Shown piece by piece: positions 1 through 6,461 of a stretch of DNA of 7,440 bases. How positions within the stretch are numbered: position 1 is the stretch's first letter; each line of letters begins with the position of its first letter. The translations under genes were made by a program, and so were the position numbers. Location: assembly GCA_002329525.1 (NCBI GenBank), contig DCTI01000243.1, positions 1 through 7,440 of the forward strand. Direction: 5' to 3'. The DNA comes from Negativicutes bacterium UBA1444 (GTDB taxonomy: Bacteria; Bacillota; Negativicutes; UBA1444). Below the pieces are notes generated by a model. That model made no database searches. It was not told where the DNA came from and was given only the letters and a program-made list of their open reading frames with translations.

Positions 1-22
1 TTTGTTCAGTTTTCAAGGAACC
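1..22 (-). promoter_or_regulatory. boxA-like element of a putative rRNA operon leader
   Basis: Read on the minus strand, this stretch contains GTTCCTTGAAAACTGAAC. This resembles the boxA antitermination and processing element (core of the type CTTTGAAAACT) found in the leader just before 16S rRNA genes in many bacteria. It lies about 20 nt downstream of a strong minus-strand promoter (44-73) and reads out of the window, so no rRNA sequence is visible here. The match is by eye and from memory of rRNA leaders. The assignment depends on a 16S gene lying just to the left. Confidence 0.5.
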
Positions 23-43
23 CCATCTCTCGACGGCTTGTAT

Positions 44-100
44 ATCTTAACATAGGCTCATTCGGAGTGTCAACACCCCGTCGCAAATTTTTTATAAAAA
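44..100 (-). promoter_or_regulatory. Strong sigma70-type promoter with UP-like tract, probably for an rRNA operon
   Basis: On the minus strand there is a perfect -35 hexamer TTGACA (plus 68-73) and a -10 hexamer TAAGAT (plus 44-49), 18 nt apart. TG sits one base before the -10, so it is an extended -10; the alternative TTAAGA gives a 17-nt spacer. A run of A and T bases (plus 85-100) lies 12-27 nt upstream of the -35, where an UP element that binds the RNA polymerase alpha subunit is expected. The promoter fires leftward, away from all genes in the window, toward a boxA-like element at 1-22. The UP-like tract overlaps the last codons and stop of the radical SAM gene ending at 92. That it drives an rRNA operon is inferred. 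Confidence 0.6.
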
Positions 101-1039
101 CTTTCGGACGGCCGGTCCGTTCAGATAATCACAACGTTTTCCCTGCCAGGTATCCAGTTCGGCAAGACGCTTCTCAATGCTTTCCCGAATGCGCCACCAA
201 CCCTTGCTCCAATTGGTAAAAAGCGTGTTTTCCTCCGGGGCGCGGCCGATCAGACGCTGCAAGGCAATTTCCGGATAAAGATGCTCCAAAAACGCAACCG
301 CGCGTTCCACATATTCGTCGCAGCTGCCGAGCGCGACTTCGCCCGCTTCATACATTTGCGCCAACCGGGTCCCTTTGACCACATACAGGGCATGTAGCTT
401 GACTTGCTCCACCTTCAACGCCGACAATGTTTTGGCGCCTTCCACTACGTCAATCATTTCATCGCCCGGCAGGTTCAGTATCATGTGGGCGCATACGCCG
501 ATCTGATGCCGGGATGCCCGTACAGCCGCATCAATAAATTCGGCTAAACCGTGGCCGCGATTGATCCAGGCCAAGGTCCGATAATTGACGGTTTGCAGTC
601 CGAGTTCCAGCGTGATGTCCACGCCGCGACGCGCCCGGACATCCGCCATGATTTCCAGATAGCGGTCATGCACACAATCCGGCCGGGTCGCCACCGCCAC
701 CCCGACGACATCCGGCTGACAAGCCTCCTCCAGCAAACAGGCAAACTGTTGCGGCGGCAAATAGGTATTCGAGAAATTTTGCAAATAGGCAATGAATTTG
801 GCGGCTTTGTATTTCGCTTCAATATGCCGCCGGTTCACCGCCAGTTGTTCGGCGACCGTCATCGTGTCCGGCAGGTTCTCATAGCCGGCGCCGATGCTGC
901 CGCAGAAAATACAGCCGCCCGTTCCACAAGTCCCATCGCGGTTGGGGCAGGTCACCGGCAATCCCACCGGCAGTTTGTAGACTTTCTCGCCGTATCGCCG
1001 CCGAAAATACTCGGATATCATATAATAGCGGGAATTCAT
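92..1039 (-). CDS. TIGR01212-family radical SAM protein (YhcC/YtqA-like)
   Basis: This 315-residue protein matches the length and character of the TIGR01212 radical SAM family (E. coli YhcC, B. subtilis YtqA), related to the Elp3-like branch. The N-terminus has the family hallmark: Cys31 followed by a PNRDGT stretch, then GGCxFC with Cys43 and Cys46. These three cysteines should hold the 4Fe-4S cluster that cleaves S-adenosylmethionine. Cys38, between them, is an extra cysteine. Downstream are the family-type ATRPDC and LELGLQT segments and a MILNLPGD segment. The reaction is not established; RNA modification has been suspected because of Elp3 kinship. The ATG at 1039 is chosen over longer in-frame starts because GGAGG lies 7 nt upstream and the family begins here. 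It overlaps the stop of the upstream radical SAM gene by four bases, so the two are very likely co-translated. Confidence 0.9.
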   Translation of the reverse strand: MNSRYYMISEYFRRRYGEKVYKLPVGLPVTCPNRDGTCGTGGCIFCGSIGAGYENLPDTMTVAEQLAVNRRHIEAKYKAAKFIAYLQNFSNTYLPPQQFACLLEEACQPDVVGVAVATRPDCVHDRYLEIMADVRARRGVDITLELGLQTVNYRTLAWINRGHGLAEFIDAAVRASRHQIGVCAHMILNLPGDEMIDVVEGAKTLSALKVEQVKLHALYVVKGTRLAQMYEAGEVALGSCDEYVERAVAFLEHLYPEIALQRLIGRAPEENTLFTNWSKGWWRIRESIEKRLAELDTWQGKRCDYLNGPAVRKFL

Positions 1040-1051
1040 GATTCGTCCTCC
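1036..1051 (-). promoter_or_regulatory. ATGA stop/start overlap with internal Shine-Dalgarno
   Basis: The TGA stop of the upstream radical SAM gene (1036-1038) overlaps the ATG of the downstream one (1037-1039) as ATGA. A GGAGG Shine-Dalgarno sequence (plus 1047-1051) lies inside the final codons of the upstream gene with a 7-nt spacer. This fixes the downstream start and suggests translational coupling by reinitiation. Confidence 0.88.
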
Positions 1052-2793
1052 ACCAGAAAATCCTGTCGGTCCAGACAGTGCCAAGCGGCTCGCCGGCGGT
1101 CGAACAGCAGCGCAGTCGGTCCACTTTCCGGCCATTCGCCGTGATCCAGCCACTGCGGCAGATTGAAGCAAAAAACCTCCAGCGGAAAATTCCGCTTCAC
1201 ATCCCGCCAGTTGCTGAACCGATAATCAGGAACATAGCGGCACAATTTTTCTTCATTTCGCCACAGATCCGCCTTCTGGCGTTCCCATCTCGTTTTGTTC
1301 CAGTCCAGTTTCTCGCCTTTCAGCGCCCCTGCTTCATCCAGCAGGGTTTCAAACTTCAGCAGTTCGCCGATCCGCAATTTCTGTTCCGGCGACGACTGTT
1401 CGCTATATTCCAGCAGCCGGGACAATACCCCCTCCGGGCTGTGCGCCCGGCCCACCAACCCTTCCCTTTCCCACCAGTCGGTGAGCGTTTGATAAAAATC
1501 AAAGGCATTGCCGTTTGCACGGAACTTAACCAGAAACGCCAGCACCCGGGAAAACCGGCCACTGTTGTAAGTCTGGTTAAAAACTTCTTCCAGCAGTTTG
1601 AGCCGCCGTACTGCCGGATACGGCAACTGATGGTTGGCCAAAATCTCATATGGCGTATGGTCCAGCCAAATGTAGCCATGTTGCGCAGCGTCCCGCCGAA
1701 TCCTCGTGCCGGGCAGCAGCTTCAGAAAACCGAGCTGCAGCATCGCCGGCTGCAAGCTGTATACAGCGTTGAAGGAATCCCGGAACGATTCCAGATCCTC
1801 TTCGGGCAAACCAATGATCAAGTCCAGATGCAGATGAATATTGCCGGCCCGTTGCAACTTCCGGACGTTGTCCCGGAGGCGATCCCAAGTATTATTTCTG
1901 CCGATGGCCTTCAAAGTCGGTTCGCACAAAGACTGCACGCCGATTTCGAACTGAAACCGTCCCGGACTGACCTGCGCCAGCCATTCGACTTCCGCCGGAG
2001 TTAGCAGATCCGCCACGATCTCGAAATGAAAGTTGGTTTCCGTGTCCGCCGCCGCCAGGAACCGCCAGATCTCCCGGTAATGGTCCGGCAGAACGTTAAA
2101 AGTCCGGTCCACGAACTTCACCTGTTTCACGCCCTGGGCCATCAAGAACCGGAGTTCCTCCTTCACTTTCGCAACGCTGCGATGCCGGACACCCCTGGTC
2201 AGGGAGGAAACGCAATAGGAACAATCAAATGGACAGCCGCGGGAGCTTTCATAATAAATGATCCGGTTGGCCAGCCCCGGCATCATGTCTTCCCGGTACG
2301 CGAACGGCAGGTCATCCAGATTATCGACCACACGGACGCCGCCATTCAAAGCCACCCCGTCATCGCGTCGCACGGCGACTCCGCCGACGTCCCGGCCGGT
2401 CCGGCCCTGCGCCAGCGTCGCCAATAGTTCCGGGAAACTGGTTTCCCCCTCGCCCTGTACGACAAAATCCACCGCCGGCTGGTTTCGCAGTATTGCCGCC
2501 GCATCCCCGGAAGCCTCCGGGCCGCCGAGGACGATCGAAATGTCCGGCAGTACCTTTTTCAATGCCGCCGCCAGGTTCAAAACCATTTCCCGGTTCCAGA
2601 TATAGCAGGCAATCCCCGCCACAGCCGGCCGATGTCCGGCGATATCGGCCAGGATGTGCAAAAGGTCCTGATTGATCGTATATTCCAACGTCTCTACCGG
2701 TTGCCCCGCCGCCTGGCAAGCGGCCTGGATCGAATAGAGGGCCAGCGAGGAATGGATATATTTTGCGTTTAACCCAATCAACAAGACTTTCAC
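1036..2793 (-). CDS. B12-binding-domain radical SAM protein (DUF4080 type)
   Basis: This is a 585-residue three-part protein. Residues 1-130 form a Rossmann-like cobalamin-binding domain, with the family-type start LIGLNAKYIHSS and a LGGPEAS glycine turn at about 89-95. The radical SAM core follows, with CPFDCSYC (Cys187, Cys191, Cys194) for the 4Fe-4S cluster and FEIGVQS and LIIGLPEE strands later in the barrel. The C-terminal part from about 370 resembles DUF4080. Such proteins are expected to use SAM and cobalamin, often as radical methylases, but the substrate of this subfamily is not known to me. The start is GTG at 2793, because GGAGG lies 7 nt upstream and the family sequence begins at once; an ATG 27 codons upstream would run into the promoter region. 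It is the first gene of a two-gene minus-strand operon. Confidence 0.9.
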   Translation of the reverse strand: MKVLLIGLNAKYIHSSLALYSIQAACQAAGQPVETLEYTINQDLLHILADIAGHRPAVAGIACYIWNREMVLNLAAALKKVLPDISIVLGGPEASGDAAAILRNQPAVDFVVQGEGETSFPELLATLAQGRTGRDVGGVAVRRDDGVALNGGVRVVDNLDDLPFAYREDMMPGLANRIIYYESSRGCPFDCSYCVSSLTRGVRHRSVAKVKEELRFLMAQGVKQVKFVDRTFNVLPDHYREIWRFLAAADTETNFHFEIVADLLTPAEVEWLAQVSPGRFQFEIGVQSLCEPTLKAIGRNNTWDRLRDNVRKLQRAGNIHLHLDLIIGLPEEDLESFRDSFNAVYSLQPAMLQLGFLKLLPGTRIRRDAAQHGYIWLDHTPYEILANHQLPYPAVRRLKLLEEVFNQTYNSGRFSRVLAFLVKFRANGNAFDFYQTLTDWWEREGLVGRAHSPEGVLSRLLEYSEQSSPEQKLRIGELLKFETLLDEAGALKGEKLDWNKTRWERQKADLWRNEEKLCRYVPDYRFSNWRDVKRNFPLEVFCFNLPQWLDHGEWPESGPTALLFDRRRAAWHCLDRQDFLVEDES

Positions 2794-2805
2794 AGCTGTT
2801 CCTCC
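2791..2805 (-). promoter_or_regulatory. Shine-Dalgarno and GTG start of the B12-radical SAM gene
   Basis: GGAGG (plus 2801-2805) lies 7 nt before a GTG codon (2791-2793) in the radical SAM frame. An ATG overlapping this Shine-Dalgarno is in another frame and stops after a few codons. This supports the GTG start over the upstream in-frame ATGs. Confidence 0.8.
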
Positions 2806-2845
2806 ATTAATACGGCCATGGTCTTTTTGCGCCAACTGTATTATC

Positions 2846-2874
2846 ATTATTACATACTGCCGGTTTATCTGCAA
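2846..2874 (-). promoter_or_regulatory. Candidate promoter of the radical SAM operon
   Basis: On the minus strand, TTGCAG (plus 2869-2874) and AATAAT (plus 2846-2851) are separated by 17 nt, about 50 nt before the GTG start. The -10 agrees with TATAAT at five of six bases, but the -35 is weak (three of six). The A/T-rich block 2836-2856 also offers plus-strand -10-like hexamers such as TATTAT, so a divergent pepF promoter could overlap here. I found no convincing -35 for that promoter. Confidence 0.35.
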
Positions 2875-2885
2875 AAGAAACCGGC
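2859..2885. repeat. Perfect 8-bp inverted repeat, possible operator
   Basis: GCCGGTTT (2859-2866) and AAACCGGC (2878-2885) are exact reverse complements separated by 11 nt. The repeat lies in the divergent intergenic region, and its spacer contains the -35 hexamer of the minus-strand promoter candidate. A dimeric regulator bound here would cover that promoter. In a plus-strand transcript it could instead fold as a small hairpin in the pepF leader. Confidence 0.4.
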
Positions 2886-2962
2886 CCGATGAGCGCGGAC
2901 GATCCGTCGACGCCGATCATCGCCACCTGTTTCGAGAAGAAAGGAAAAGGAGTGTACCCGTC

Positions 2963-4843
2963 ATGCGAAAGAATCAATCCCCGTTTGTCGCCCTGCTGGT
3001 CGGCGCCATGTTGTTTTCCTGCGCCGGCGCCGAATCGGCCCCGGCCGCCAAGTTGCCCGCCCGCAACGAAATCCCGGCGGAGTCCCGCTGGAAACTTGAA
3101 GATATCTATCCCTCCGACGACGCCTGGCAAGCCGATTTTGACCGGCTCAAACCGCTGGCGGCCCGGATTTCCTCTTATCAGGGAAAGCTGGACCAGTCCG
3201 CTTCGCTGCTGCTGGAATGTCTGAGCCTGCGGGATGAGCTGGGCATCACCAGCGCCAAAGTCTTCGCCTATGCCCGGATGCGGCGGGATGAAAACACCGC
3301 CAACAGCCATTACCAGGCGTTGACCAGCCGGACGGAAAGCCTGCTGGCGGAAGTCGGCGCCGCCACCGCCTTCATTGAACCGGACATTTTGGCCATGCCG
3401 GCCGGGAATCTGGCCGAATTCCGGCAGAGTGAACCCAAACTGGCCCCGTATAATTTCTATTTTGAAAACCTCCTTCGCCAGAAAAAGCATGTTCTCTCGC
3501 CAGCGGAAGAAGCCTTGCTCTCCAAGATGTCCGAAGTCGGCCAGTCGTCGGAAAATATTTTTACCATGCTGGCGCGCGCCGATATGAAATTTCCCGAAAT
3601 CCGGGATGAAAAGGGACAACCCGCCCAGCTCAGCGAAGGCCGTTACCGTACTTACATCATGTCGCCGGACCGCAATGTCCGGCGGGAAGCGTTTGAAAAA
3701 CTGTTCGCCACCTACTCCCAATACCGCAATACTTTCGCCGCCACTCTGGGTGGCACGGTAAAGAAGAACATTTTTTATGCCGGCGTCCGCAATTATGATT
3801 CGGCGATCGCCGCCGCGCTGGAGTCCGACAACGTTCCGGTCGCCGTCTACAACCGTCTTGTCGACACCGTCAACGAGAATCTGGCGCCGCTTCACCGCTA
3901 TGTGGCGCTCAAGAAAAAGGCCCTCAAGCTCACTGAAATGCACATGTACGACCTCTATACGCCGTTGGTCCCGGACGCTCACATCAAAATGAATTATGCG
4001 GAAGCCCAGACCTTGGTGCAGCAGGGGCTTCATCCGCTGGGCGCTGAATACGGCAAAATACTCGACCAGGCTTTGTCTTCCCGTTGGGTCGATATTTACG
4101 AAAACCAGGGCAAGCAAAGCGGCGCCTACTCGTGGGGAGTCTATGGCGTACACCCCTTCGTCCTGCTGAATTTCAACCACCGTCTGGAAGATGCCATGAC
4201 TCTCGCCCACGAACTGGGACATTCCCTGCACAGCTATTACAGCAACTCAACGCAACCTTACGCCACGCATGACTATACGATTTTCTCGGCTGAAGTCGCC
4301 TCGACTACCAATGAAACGCTGCTGCTCGACCATCTGTTGAAAACCACGACCGACCCGAAAAAGAAAATGTATTTGCTCAACGAGTATCTGGAAACGATCC
4401 GCACCACCGTATTCCGTCAGGCGATGTTCGCCGAATTCGAACGGGACCTCTATGCGCGGGCGGAAAAAGGCGAAGCCATCACCGCCGACATGCTCGACGC
4501 CATGTGGCACGACCTGAACGTCAAGTATTATGGTCCGCAGATGGTGGTGGATAAGGAAATCAATGCCGAATGGTCCCGGATTCCCCACTTCTACTACAAT
4601 TTCTACGTATATCAATATGTCACCGGGTTTTCCGCCGCGAATGCCTTGGCTTCCCAAATCCTGACCGAAGGCGATCCGGCCCGCAGCCGCTATCTCAGTT
4701 TCCTGAAGAGCGGCGGTTCCGATTACTCCCTGGAACTGCTGAAAAAAGCCGGCGTCGATATGTCCTCTCCCGAACCGATCCGGATCACTATCCAGCGTTT
4801 TGAAAAGCTCCTGAGTGAACTGGAAATCTTGCTGGCGCAGTAA
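2963..4843 (+). CDS. pepF: Oligoendopeptidase F (M3 metallopeptidase), exported form
   Basis: This 626-residue protein is a zinc oligopeptidase of family M3B that would cleave short peptides. The PepF-type N-terminal segment (RWKLEDIYPSDDAW, residues 42-55) is followed by a helical M3 N-domain and the catalytic domain with HELGH (His416, Glu417, His420). The third zinc ligand is probably Glu444 in SAEVAST. The PHFYYNFYVYQY segment from residue 541 supplies the conserved His542 and tyrosines that stabilise the transition state. Unlike typical cytosolic PepF, it starts with a signal-peptide-like segment: basic residues 2-3, a hydrophobic stretch 8-18, then LFSC with Cys20. That suggests a lipoprotein, or signal peptidase I cleavage soon after, so the enzyme probably acts in the periplasm or at the envelope. 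AAGGAG lies 10 nt before the ATG. It is a single-gene plus-strand unit ended by the hairpin at 4882. Confidence 0.95.
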   Translation: MRKNQSPFVALLVGAMLFSCAGAESAPAAKLPARNEIPAESRWKLEDIYPSDDAWQADFDRLKPLAARISSYQGKLDQSASLLLECLSLRDELGITSAKVFAYARMRRDENTANSHYQALTSRTESLLAEVGAATAFIEPDILAMPAGNLAEFRQSEPKLAPYNFYFENLLRQKKHVLSPAEEALLSKMSEVGQSSENIFTMLARADMKFPEIRDEKGQPAQLSEGRYRTYIMSPDRNVRREAFEKLFATYSQYRNTFAATLGGTVKKNIFYAGVRNYDSAIAAALESDNVPVAVYNRLVDTVNENLAPLHRYVALKKKALKLTEMHMYDLYTPLVPDAHIKMNYAEAQTLVQQGLHPLGAEYGKILDQALSSRWVDIYENQGKQSGAYSWGVYGVHPFVLLNFNHRLEDAMTLAHELGHSLHSYYSNSTQPYATHDYTIFSAEVASTTNETLLLDHLLKTTTDPKKKMYLLNEYLETIRTTVFRQAMFAEFERDLYARAEKGEAITADMLDAMWHDLNVKYYGPQMVVDKEINAEWSRIPHFYYNFYVYQYVTGFSAANALASQILTEGDPARSRYLSFLKSGGSDYSLELLKKAGVDMSSPEPIRITIQRFEKLLSELEILLAQ

Positions 4844-4881
4844 TCCGATCACGCAGGATTCTACCCTATACAAACTCTAAA

Positions 4882-4923
4882 GGCCGCCCGCGGTTCGACA
4901 CCCGCGGGCGGCCCATTTTTTTT
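4882..4923 (+). terminator. Rho-independent terminator of pepF
   Basis: A perfect 12-bp GC-rich stem (4882-4893 with 4902-4913) encloses an 8-nt loop. It is followed by CA and then eight T residues (4916-4923). It begins 38 nt after the pepF stop. On the minus strand the same hairpin is followed only by TTTAGAGTTTG, so it may serve the convergent isomerase-like gene weakly. I see no other terminator for that gene. Confidence 0.93.
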
Positions 4924-4955
4924 GACGCATTGTCTGCCTTTCGGAAAGATTGGCT

Positions 4956-6203
4956 TTATTTTCGTTCGAGGAAGCGCCAGAAATTGTTGGAGAACAGATC
5001 CGCCATGTCCTTGCGGATTTCTTCCTCGGTAAATTCCCAACCGGTCTCCATCACGTCCAGGTATTTTTCGGCCAGAATTCCGCCGATCAGGCGGCGGGAG
5101 TGATCCCACTTATAGATCAACTGATCCAAAACCCGGGCATCCGAATGCTGCGGAATAAAGCTCAATCCCAACAGCTCCAGGCGCATCCGGGTCATCCGGT
5201 CGATGATCGACGGATTGTTCAGGAACCACCAGCAGCCAAACACCATCAAGTTGCGGAACTTTCGGGCCGTCACCGCCAATTCGTGCTGGTTTTCCAGGGC
5301 CAGCATGGTCACCAAAAACTTGTTGGCGGGATATTTCTGGCACAAGTAAGTAACGGTGCCGATATCCGCCTTGGCGACGGCGTCACCGGCATCGCCCAGA
5401 GGGGGATTGACCCGCTTGGTCACGCCGATCATCATGGCGAACGGGCGATTCAGTTCCCGGCACACCGGCAGGACGCACTCTTCGACAACCCGTGAACGCA
5501 AAGATTCTTCCGGCACCCGGAATGTCGGCGGCAACGAGGCCGCGACATACAGCGCATCCATTTTCAGCATCCAGTCTTTCAGGAAGCGTCGGATTTCCGA
5601 CACGCTATCGCCGCCCAGTTCAGCATCCGCCGCATAACCGGTCTTTTGCAGCAGGGAAATTGCCGTCGGGTCAAGGCTCAGCAACGGGTCGATCCGCAAC
5701 ACCGCCTTAAACCGGGGATCCAGTTTCGGTTCCTTACTCCAGACGGCAAACTCCTGAGGATTGAAAATATCGTTGGTCATCACTACTTCCTTGACACCGG
5801 CGGTCTTGAAAACAATGTCAATGTATTCATCGACGCCCTTGCTGTCGCAGAATTGCCGGATCGCCGACAGGTCACGGGTCCGGACGTCCTGCCCCAGCTT
5901 ATTCATAACGGTAAGTACGCCGCGTTGCGCTTCGCTGAGCGGGGAACGATCCGTGAACAGGGTTTTCCAGATCAGATCGGCCTGCCGGCGCTTTGGCAAT
6001 GCAAAATATTGCTCGTACGGACGTTCTTCATAGCGAAACGTTTCGGCGATCAAATAATGGTAAGTGATGAGTTCGTCGACTCCCCAGAGCAACAAATCTC
6101 CGAAGGCAGCCGGATAAATGTGCGTATGTACGTCGGTAATCGGCGTCTCCCGCAAAATCCGGCCAACTACCTGGCCCATTTCTTCCCGTTTCACCGGTTT
6201 CAT
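4956..6203 (-). CDS. Uronate (glucuronate) isomerase-family protein, divergent UxaC-like amidohydrolase
   Basis: This 415-residue TIM-barrel protein of the amidohydrolase superfamily resembles UxaC (COG1904), which interconverts glucuronate or galacturonate with fructuronate or tagaturonate. Seen here are metal-ligand motif DVHTH (His26, His28), His49-Tyr50, TND (143-145), RxD (Arg170, Asp172), WW (325-326) and SDAR (Asp355, Arg357). By eye each aligns with a UxaC active-site motif. The segment that in classical UxaC reads LHIGA is MMIGV here, so Met258 replaces an active-site His. The protein is also somewhat shorter than the roughly 470-residue E. coli enzyme. Proteins of this FGDLLLWGVDEL type are, as I recall, common in planctomycetes and relatives. 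The start at 6203 has GGAGG 8 nt upstream; a longer in-frame ATG at 6254 has none. Substrate and even the isomerase reaction are uncertain. It has no sugar-acid pathway neighbour here. Confidence 0.8.
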   Translation of the reverse strand: MKPVKREEMGQVVGRILRETPITDVHTHIYPAAFGDLLLWGVDELITYHYLIAETFRYEERPYEQYFALPKRRQADLIWKTLFTDRSPLSEAQRGVLTVMNKLGQDVRTRDLSAIRQFCDSKGVDEYIDIVFKTAGVKEVVMTNDIFNPQEFAVWSKEPKLDPRFKAVLRIDPLLSLDPTAISLLQKTGYAADAELGGDSVSEIRRFLKDWMLKMDALYVAASLPPTFRVPEESLRSRVVEECVLPVCRELNRPFAMMIGVTKRVNPPLGDAGDAVAKADIGTVTYLCQKYPANKFLVTMLALENQHELAVTARKFRNLMVFGCWWFLNNPSIIDRMTRMRLELLGLSFIPQHSDARVLDQLIYKWDHSRRLIGGILAEKYLDVMETGWEFTEEEIRKDMADLFSNNFWRFLERK

Positions 6204-6273
6204 TCGATATGCCTCCCAACTTATTATTGTGGTAAATTGGCTCGATTGATCCATAATTATTTTCGCTTCTTAC

Positions 6274-6301
6274 ACTGTATTTCCTGCTTAATTTTTCCCA
6301 A
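6274..6301 (-). promoter_or_regulatory. Weak promoter candidate for the UxaC-like gene
   Basis: On the minus strand, TTGGGA (plus 6296-6301) and TACAGT (plus 6274-6279) are separated by 16 nt, about 70 nt before the start codon. Each hexamer matches consensus at only four of six positions. The whole 6204-6405 gap is A/T-rich in its gene-proximal half and holds no convincing ORF, so a promoter must lie in it, but this placement is a guess. Confidence 0.22.
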
Positions 6302-6316
6302 GATAAACTATTTTGC

Positions 6317-6334
6317 ACGAAAACAAACGAAAAC
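6317..6334. promoter_or_regulatory. Tandem 8-bp direct repeats, possible regulator site
   Basis: ACGAAAAC occurs twice (6317-6324 and 6327-6334) with a period of exactly 10 bp, placing both copies on the same face of the helix. The pair lies about 115 bp upstream of the UxaC-like start and upstream of its weak promoter candidate. Direct half-sites in such a position suit an activator of AraC or response-regulator type. No regulator gene is visible in the window, and the site is inferred from sequence alone. Confidence 0.35.
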
Positions 6335-6403
6335 GCACCTTTGGCCAAGAGTCTGGACTACTTACCGCCTACCGTCGCCCGGGGATTCAGATTGGCAAAA
6401 GAC

Positions 6404-6442
6404 ATAAAAGAATGCCGCGCATTTCGCGCGGCATTCTTTTAT
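6404..6442 (-). terminator. Rho-independent terminator of the MORN gene, near-symmetrical
   Basis: A perfect 17-bp stem (6404-6420 with 6426-6442) encloses a 5-nt loop. In the minus direction it begins 19 nt after the MORN gene stop. The stem ends in TTTTAT, and TTTT recurs a few bases later. Because the outer stem is A/T, the plus strand also shows TTTTATT after a GC-rich core, so it could stop transcription from both sides. Confidence 0.9.
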
Positions 6443-6461
6443 TCCAGGGCTGATTGCGGAC

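Noticed and set aside
88..100. The TTTTTATAAAAA palindrome as a terminator of the radical SAM operon
   Set aside because: It has no GC stem or loop and includes the stop codon itself; it fits better as an A/T-rich UP-like tract.
1078..2004. A 308-codon plus-strand open frame opposite the B12-radical SAM gene
   Set aside because: Its translation has no family features, while the opposite strand has full domain motifs with a Shine-Dalgarno start.
2889..3224. Possible small leader gene overlapping the start of pepF
   Set aside because: No Shine-Dalgarno precedes it, the sequence is low in family signal, and most of it is out of frame within pepF.
2807..4231. A 474-codon open frame on the minus strand opposite pepF
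   Set aside because: It lies antisense to the clearly coding M3 peptidase, shows no recognisable motif, and is a common by-product of GC-rich codon use.
5646..6407. A 253-codon plus-strand open frame covering the upstream part of the UxaC-like gene
   Set aside because: It is antisense to conserved active-site motifs, has no family resemblance, and runs into the intergenic gap and the terminator stem.
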